Assembly: GCA_963678705.1 (NCBI GenBank)
Contig: OY783208.1
Location: 9,715,282-9,779,281 of the forward strand
Source of the DNA: Panorpa germanica
Taxonomy: Eukaryota > Arthropoda > Insecta > Mecoptera > Panorpidae
Length of the DNA: 64,000 nucleotides
Reading direction: 5' to 3'
A program made the position numbers and the translations under genes. Shown here in pieces: positions 59,035 through 64,000 of this stretch. Position 1 is the stretch's first letter. The number at the start of each line of letters is the position of its first letter. The notes below the pieces were generated by a model. The model was not told the DNA's origin and did no database searches. It was given only the letters and a program-made list of their open reading frames with translations.

Positions 59035-59355
59035 AAATATTATAGTAGATATTCAAAAGTATTGGATATAATACTAAAAATATTGAACAATGATGCTACA
59101 AAATAGTTAGATTATAGCGAATATTCAAAAGTATTGAATATAATACTAAAAAATGATAGCTTCAATGAAGGACATAGTGCTACAAAATAGTTAGATTATA
59201 GCAAATATTCAAAAGTATTGAATATAATACTAAAAAATGATAGCTTCAATGAAGGACAAAGTGCTACAAAAATACTTAGATTATAGCAAATATTCAAAAG
59301 TATTGAATATAATACTAAAAAATGATAGCTTCAATGAAGTACAAAGATGCTACTA
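59035..59355. repeat. 84-bp tandem repeat in the gypsy leader
   Basis: Units begin gctacaaaatag at 59095 and 59179 (exactly 84 bp), gctacaaaaatac at 59263 and gctactaataa at 59349, with a partial diverged unit before 59095. They contain 'atattcaaaagtattgaata' and 'gatagcttcaatgaag'. They lie in the untranslated leader between primer site and gag. Confidence 0.9.
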
Positions 59356-59386
59356 ATAAAAAAATACAATTATCAATTTATGGTAA

Positions 59387-60637
59387 TCTATACTAATATT
59401 ATAAAGCGACAGAGTTTGTTTGTTTGAACGCGCTAATCTCCGAAACTACTGGTTCGAATTAAATAATTCTTTTTGTGTTGGATAGTCCAGTTATCGAGGA
59501 AGGCTATAGGCTATATAACATCACGCTACGACCAATAGGAGCAAAGATATAGTGGTAAATGTGTAAAAAACGGGAGAAATTATTATAAAGCGACAGAGTT
59601 TGTTTGTTTGAACGCGCTAATCTCCGAAACTACTAGTTCGAATTGAATAATTCTTTTTGTGTTGGATAGTCCAGTTATCGAGGAAGGCTATAGGCTATAA
59701 AACATCACGCTACGACTAATAGGAGCAAAGATATAGTGGTAAATGTGTAAAAAACGGGAGAAATTATTTCATCTTTGAAGCCTTCCGTTGCGTGCGCCGT
59801 GAAAACGGTTCAAGATACACAAAAAATATGTATTAAAGAATAATAGCTCTTTTAATGATCTAAAAAAAAGTCCGCGATAGTATATGTCTATCTTTTAAGA
59901 TTAACTCACAAAAACCGTTTTTATGGTATTTCAACAAAAAACTTTAAAGATTACAATGATAAATAACTCCGAAACAAAACCAACTCGCTCTCTGCGCTGG
60001 CCGGCGCGGCGGGTGAGAGGCGGTGCTTGCGGGCAAGCCGGGAGGGGGGTGTAGTTCAACGAGATACCATGCCGCGCGGCTCACTCGCGCGGTCGGCTCC
60101 CTACTGAACGGTTGAATGCAGCGCTAATTTGTTTATGCGATATAATTATCATCGTAATATTACTTTTTAAACACAGTTTCATTTTGTAGTTGTTTTCTAT
60201 ATAGTAGGTACTTTATTTGTTTTAGGATAGTATTTAGTTACACAATAATAACACTTTTTTGTTTTCATGTAGATTATTAATCTTCTTAATATATATAAAT
60301 TACGTGTCACTGTGTTGTCCGCTATGGACTCCTAAACTACTTAACCGATTTTAATGAAATTTGTACACCGTGTGCAGTTTGACCCAACTTGAAAGATAGG
60401 ATAGCTTACATCTCAATTTATTTATCTTATTGCTAATTATTTGTCTATTAATTATCTGTATATGACATATGACATCGGGCGACGATGATGGCGACATCTG
60501 TTGACTAGATTGAGTAAATATTCTGTTGAGTAAATCGAAATCTGTTGACTAGATTGAGTAAATATTCAATAGATGGCGCTATGTAATGTAATATGACAAA
60601 AACGTTAGTCACAGCAACGCGTGGCCGGGACAGCTAG
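59387..60637 (+). mobile_element. Non-autonomous Helitron (Lep1-like) nested in the gypsy leader
   Basis: Starts TCTATACTAATATTATAAAG after A at 59386 and ends cgtggccgggacagCTAG before T at 60638, the Helitron pattern. The first about 184 bp are tandemly duplicated: ataaagcgacagagtttg occurs at 59401 and 59585. The rest is nearly identical to the minus-strand copy at 21487-22555. Non-coding, with a GC-rich patch at about 59995-60120. It lies inside a recent gypsy insertion, so it must be younger still. Confidence 0.85.
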
Positions 60638-61036
60638 TAATTATATACAAAAAAAAAAGATACTGTTCTATTATACTTAAAGATTTTTCTTATCAGTGAT
60701 TATGATCTATACACAGCTGTGTGCGAGGCTCTGGAAACGATTAACATCGATTTAGATTATTCCAAGTCTTCTAGAAACATCCATGCAGTTGCGGGGGGCA
60801 AAAGATTTCTTTTTCCAGGTTCAACGGGCTGTAGTTTTGCATCCGCCGGACTTGTAGAAAATTATGTGAAATACAGATGAAATGAAGTTCTAGCTTGTAC
60901 TTTTCAGCAATTTTTGGAAATAATCAATCGGCGTAGTGGTATCCAGATTAATTGATTCGCATCCAGGTGTAGAATATATAGAAAAAAATTTTGGGCGTAC
61001 CTCTTGGATATTTATGTGTAGGAATACCTCTTCAAG

Positions 61037-61053
61037 CCTCACATCTGACACCA
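61037..61053 (-). other. Primer binding site of the gypsy element (tRNA-Leu-like)
   Basis: One base inside the 5' LTR, the minus strand reads TGGTGTCAGATGTGAGG. This is close to the complement of the 3' end of eukaryotic tRNA-Leu (TGGTGTCAG followed by an acceptor-stem sequence), with mismatches inward. Confidence 0.65.
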
Positions 61054-61054
61054 A

Positions 61055-61895
61055 TGTTGTAATGCCACACTTGACATCAATATTGTAATATGGAGGTTAG
61101 GTTGTCGCCGGGACGTTACTTCTGATAATTAATTGTATTATTAATTATCGGATGTTCGTTCTAAGGGAAGATTCTCAGCTGGGCTTGTGCACCACGTTGT
61201 GTTGTTAGCTTCTGAATGTAGATCTTCCTATGACGATTTTCCAACGGACAATTATGTTATATTTCAATGATAAGAATTAGCGTCTCTTCAAGATGATTAA
61301 CAGAATTCTTGTTAAAACGGAGTATTGTTGCAATTTGAGAATACTTGAGCGGTCTAAAGTATAACCTCGTTGCGACGTACAGCGTCGGAACAATTAGTAT
61401 CTTTTTAAATACTATTAATACAAACACTTTTATTAAAATATATCATTTATTCGTTGTAATATTATATCTGAATACTTAATTACAATAGTATTTTATTAGA
61501 TTAATAAAGATGTCAGATATAGAACAAAATGTAAATTCTTAGTGTTATAATTTGATTAATAGATAAATGTGCTTACAGTAGAATACTTGATGTTACAATA
61601 TTGAGTTGTTGTACGATCAAAGTCAAAACTAATAATCATGCTCTGACCCTAGTATAGCTTGATATATAATGATTTATTTCACATCACATCACGCCAATAC
61701 TGGGTTACCAGCATTAAAACAATATAATTATCCACAGACCAGAGTCAATGTTTAGAAGCGCTAAATTTAAACAATTGTTTATTACAATATTAATACTAAT
61801 ACTAAAACTGTTAACATAATATAATTCTTATGTAATAATTAACATTTATTATTATTAAAATAAAAGGTAAGTGCGACATATGCGTACTTACAACA
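61055..61895 (-). repeat. 5' LTR of the gypsy element
   Basis: 841 bp, same length as the 3' LTR, with three visible differences. The outer flank AGAC at 61896-61899 repeats the one beside the 3' LTR. Promoter elements inside are not resolved by eye. Confidence 0.92.
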
Positions 61896-61899
61896 AGAC

Positions 61900-64000
61900 A
61901 TAAATTAGGTGCTTCCGAAACATTAGTAAAGGAACTTGACAGTTAGAGGACAAACAACAATATGGAAAAAATTTCAGCATGCCTGAAAAAATATTAATGT
62001 AAATATATATAATAAATATTTTTATTATTTGTATATTTATTTTATTTTTAAATATATTAATTTTATATATAATATCATTTAGATATTCTTTTTTATCTAA
62101 AACTTCTTTTATAAGTATGTGGAACGAATAAAAACCAAAATCGCGGGATTTGTATTGTAAAATTATACAATGGTGGTCATTAAAATACATTTGACTGAAT
62201 CAAACTTTTGTTGATCCATCCGATTGAACGGAAAGTTCTCACAGGACGATACTTTTTTTTATCTATCTATTATCAACTGATATTGTTGAAACATAATTTA
62301 TTGTTACATTTTTGGCGTGATTGCAGCTATCCTCTCCAGCTTGTTACAACAAAGGTTACAAATGAAGGCAGTCTCTATTCTGGAACCTTCTGTGACGCCA
62401 AATGTACAAATTTATAAGTGCAAGCGAAGAAAATAAAGGGAAGCCCTCTCGAACCTTCGAAATATGCTTTACCACACGCACGCGATTTGAGTTCCTTTAA
62501 TTACCGAGCAGAAGTAATTATTTTCACTATACGCTCGTGTTGTAACTTTAAAATTAAGAATAGCCACAATTAAAATAACAACAAGGATTTATAACCGGGC
62601 TGTGTGTCAGCCTTGGCCTTAGATGTTTGTTATTTTGACGTCGATTTTGTACCTAAACTTTAGCTGTAAAACCTATATCAAAACATGCATCTGTTCTCGA
62701 GCGTTTTCTTTAGAGCGTTCCTTTGGGAATTGTTTTCAAGGGTTTTGTTAATTATTAAGACATACGATTTAAAATTATAATTCCTGTAAAATACATAAAA
62801 TTAAATCTATGACATGCATTATACGACGTGACTCTGTTTCTCAGTACGTTGTTCTAGTTTCCATGCGTATCTGCAATCGTTCCTGGATACTCTGCGTATG
62901 ACCTTGAATTGTGTTAGTTGTGTAAGTATTTTGTCAAAACATATGTTTGTTAGGTGTCTGTCATTCGTTCGTTTGTGTTCGTATAGTCACGAGCGTGGCT
63001 CCGAGCTGTGTGTTTCCAATATGGCGGCAACTGATGTTCTCTGTGCGGGTCGCTCCTGTGTGTGAGTTCCTATGGTTCTCAAGTCTCAATGTCGTTTTAT
63101 CTAGATTTCTACGTTTTTGTTATATGAAATTTTACTTAGCTTTTATCCTGTGAAGATCTCTGTTCTGCTTCTGTGTAGTCTGCACTGGAAGTTAGCTCGT
63201 TCTTTACTCTCTGTAAAGGTATAAGTCGGGTACTTGGATTTTAAACACTTGGGTTTACGGTTTACACTTGCTTTATTCACATTTAATTCGATTTAAATGG
63301 GAAATTACAATGCTTTTCTCTTACACTTTAAACTTAAATTTATCTTTTAAATTTAACTTAACTTGGTTACATGCAATGATTTCAAAACTTGATTTCAAAA
63401 CGTTTGCACTTGACTTTAGACTTAAATTCCTCTTTGAATTTAACTTAGAACTGGACTTAGACTTCTGACTTAAATTCCTGTTTGAATTTAACTTGACCTT
63501 GTTTTTAGACTTTGCCGCGTGTTCGAAAAGTAATGCTTAACACTAACTTTGAACTTTGCAAAGGCTCTGCAATTGTGAGACCAAAATAGCTCTCCTTCCG
63601 AGGCTAGAATTAGACTGATTTTAATAATGTAATGATTCTAAGGAGGTAAAGAAAATCTCCCACTCTGATTTAATATTTCCAAAGGGTGATCTCATTGATT
63701 CTTTGTTTGGAACCACTGACATCATCATTTTTACTTTTGTATATGGTATTTAGTGCGTAATATTTTTCTCTCTGTCTTTCGTTCTGAGATTCAATAAGTC
63801 TATCGCCAATGCTTTGTTTGATACGGAAGTGCGTTTTGTTATTTCTATTTCTTAAATCTATGTTCGAATTTTAATTGCAATTTTTATGGTTGTATATAAT
63901 CGTGATTTTAACTCTAAACTATGCCCCACGTGTATGGTCAAACAATCATGAATTCTCAAACTGTTAATTTTACTCTTAATTTACATCTATGGATTTTATC
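61900..64000. other. Intergenic; weak tandem repeat at about 63330-63510
   Basis: No recognisable gene. Near the right end three diverged units contain acttaaatt-c-t-tttgaatttaactt (about 63333, 63420 and 63470; the last two 52 bp apart). Small open frames here come from this repeat or from AT-rich DNA. The 62880-63200 patch is less AT-rich and could be near a gene to the right, but no exon is supported. Confidence 0.4.

Larger units (their letters stand above)
52675..61895 (-). mobile_element. Ty3/gypsy LTR retrotransposon with a nested Helitron
   Basis: Complete element on the minus strand: 5' LTR at 61055-61895, primer site, leader, gag-pol, 3' LTR at 52675-53515. The target duplication AGAC is at 52671-52674 and 61896-61899. 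Without the 1251-bp Helitron it is about 7.97 kb. The two 841-bp LTRs differ at only three sites I could find, so insertion is recent. A DUF1759-like gag and tRNA-Leu-type primer site recall the Mdg3 group (inference). No env is seen. Confidence 0.92.

Noticed and set aside
59095..59355. 84-bp repeats as a CRISPR array
   Set aside because: Contiguous tandem units without unique spacers, in a eukaryotic retrotransposon leader.
61896..64000. Possible exons at 62208-62417 and 62947-63153
   Set aside because: Short, no domain, no convincing splice sites, no paralogue in the window.

Overview
This is an AT-rich eukaryotic window, very probably from an insect and most likely a lepidopteran. The best clue is a pair of non-autonomous Helitrons of the type common in moths and butterflies (5' TC, 3' CTAG, inserted between A and T). 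The host-gene content also fits: short genes with small introns, C2H2 zinc-finger genes with HL-x-IKPFSC linkers, an F-box-like/LRR gene and a RING-H2 gene. Much of the rest is transposable-element DNA or its remains.

Layout. 0-9 kb: an edge-truncated LTR on the minus strand, zinc-finger gene 1 (minus, truncated by a stop inside its last finger), and the env-like 3' end plus LTR of an errantivirus-type element on the plus strand. 10-21 kb: a MITE-like repeat, an F-box-like/LRR gene with one frameshift, zinc-finger gene 2 (frameshifted) and more repeat fragments. 21-25 kb: a Helitron, an AT microsatellite, a decayed I-like LINE and zinc-finger relic 3. 26-39 kb: a full-length I-like LINE with both ORFs open, then a RING-H2 gene with a 22-residue acidic repeat and one in-frame stop, then a second, 5'-truncated copy of the same LINE in the opposite orientation. 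40-43 kb: a LINE RNase H remnant and a piggyBac-like transposase relic. 43-52 kb: zinc-finger relics 4 and 5 and the only fully open member, gene 6 (11 fingers), with MITE-like repeats between them. 52.7-61.9 kb: a complete Ty3/gypsy element (two 841-bp LTRs, 4-bp target duplication, tRNA-Leu-like primer site) with a broken integrase and a Helitron nested in its leader. 62-64 kb: no recognisable gene.

The main biological theme is a local family of six C2H2 zinc-finger genes, all on the minus strand and apparently single-exon. They share an acidic N-terminus with SUMO-type IKEE(P) motifs, and in two members a PLDLT motif resembling a CtBP corepressor site. A non-coding block 250-310 bp upstream of the start codon is also shared. 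Five of the six carry visible lesions and the duplicated units include more than 1 kb of flank. The picture is of a birth-and-death cluster of candidate transcriptional repressors expanding among active transposons. Functional statements here are inference from motifs only.
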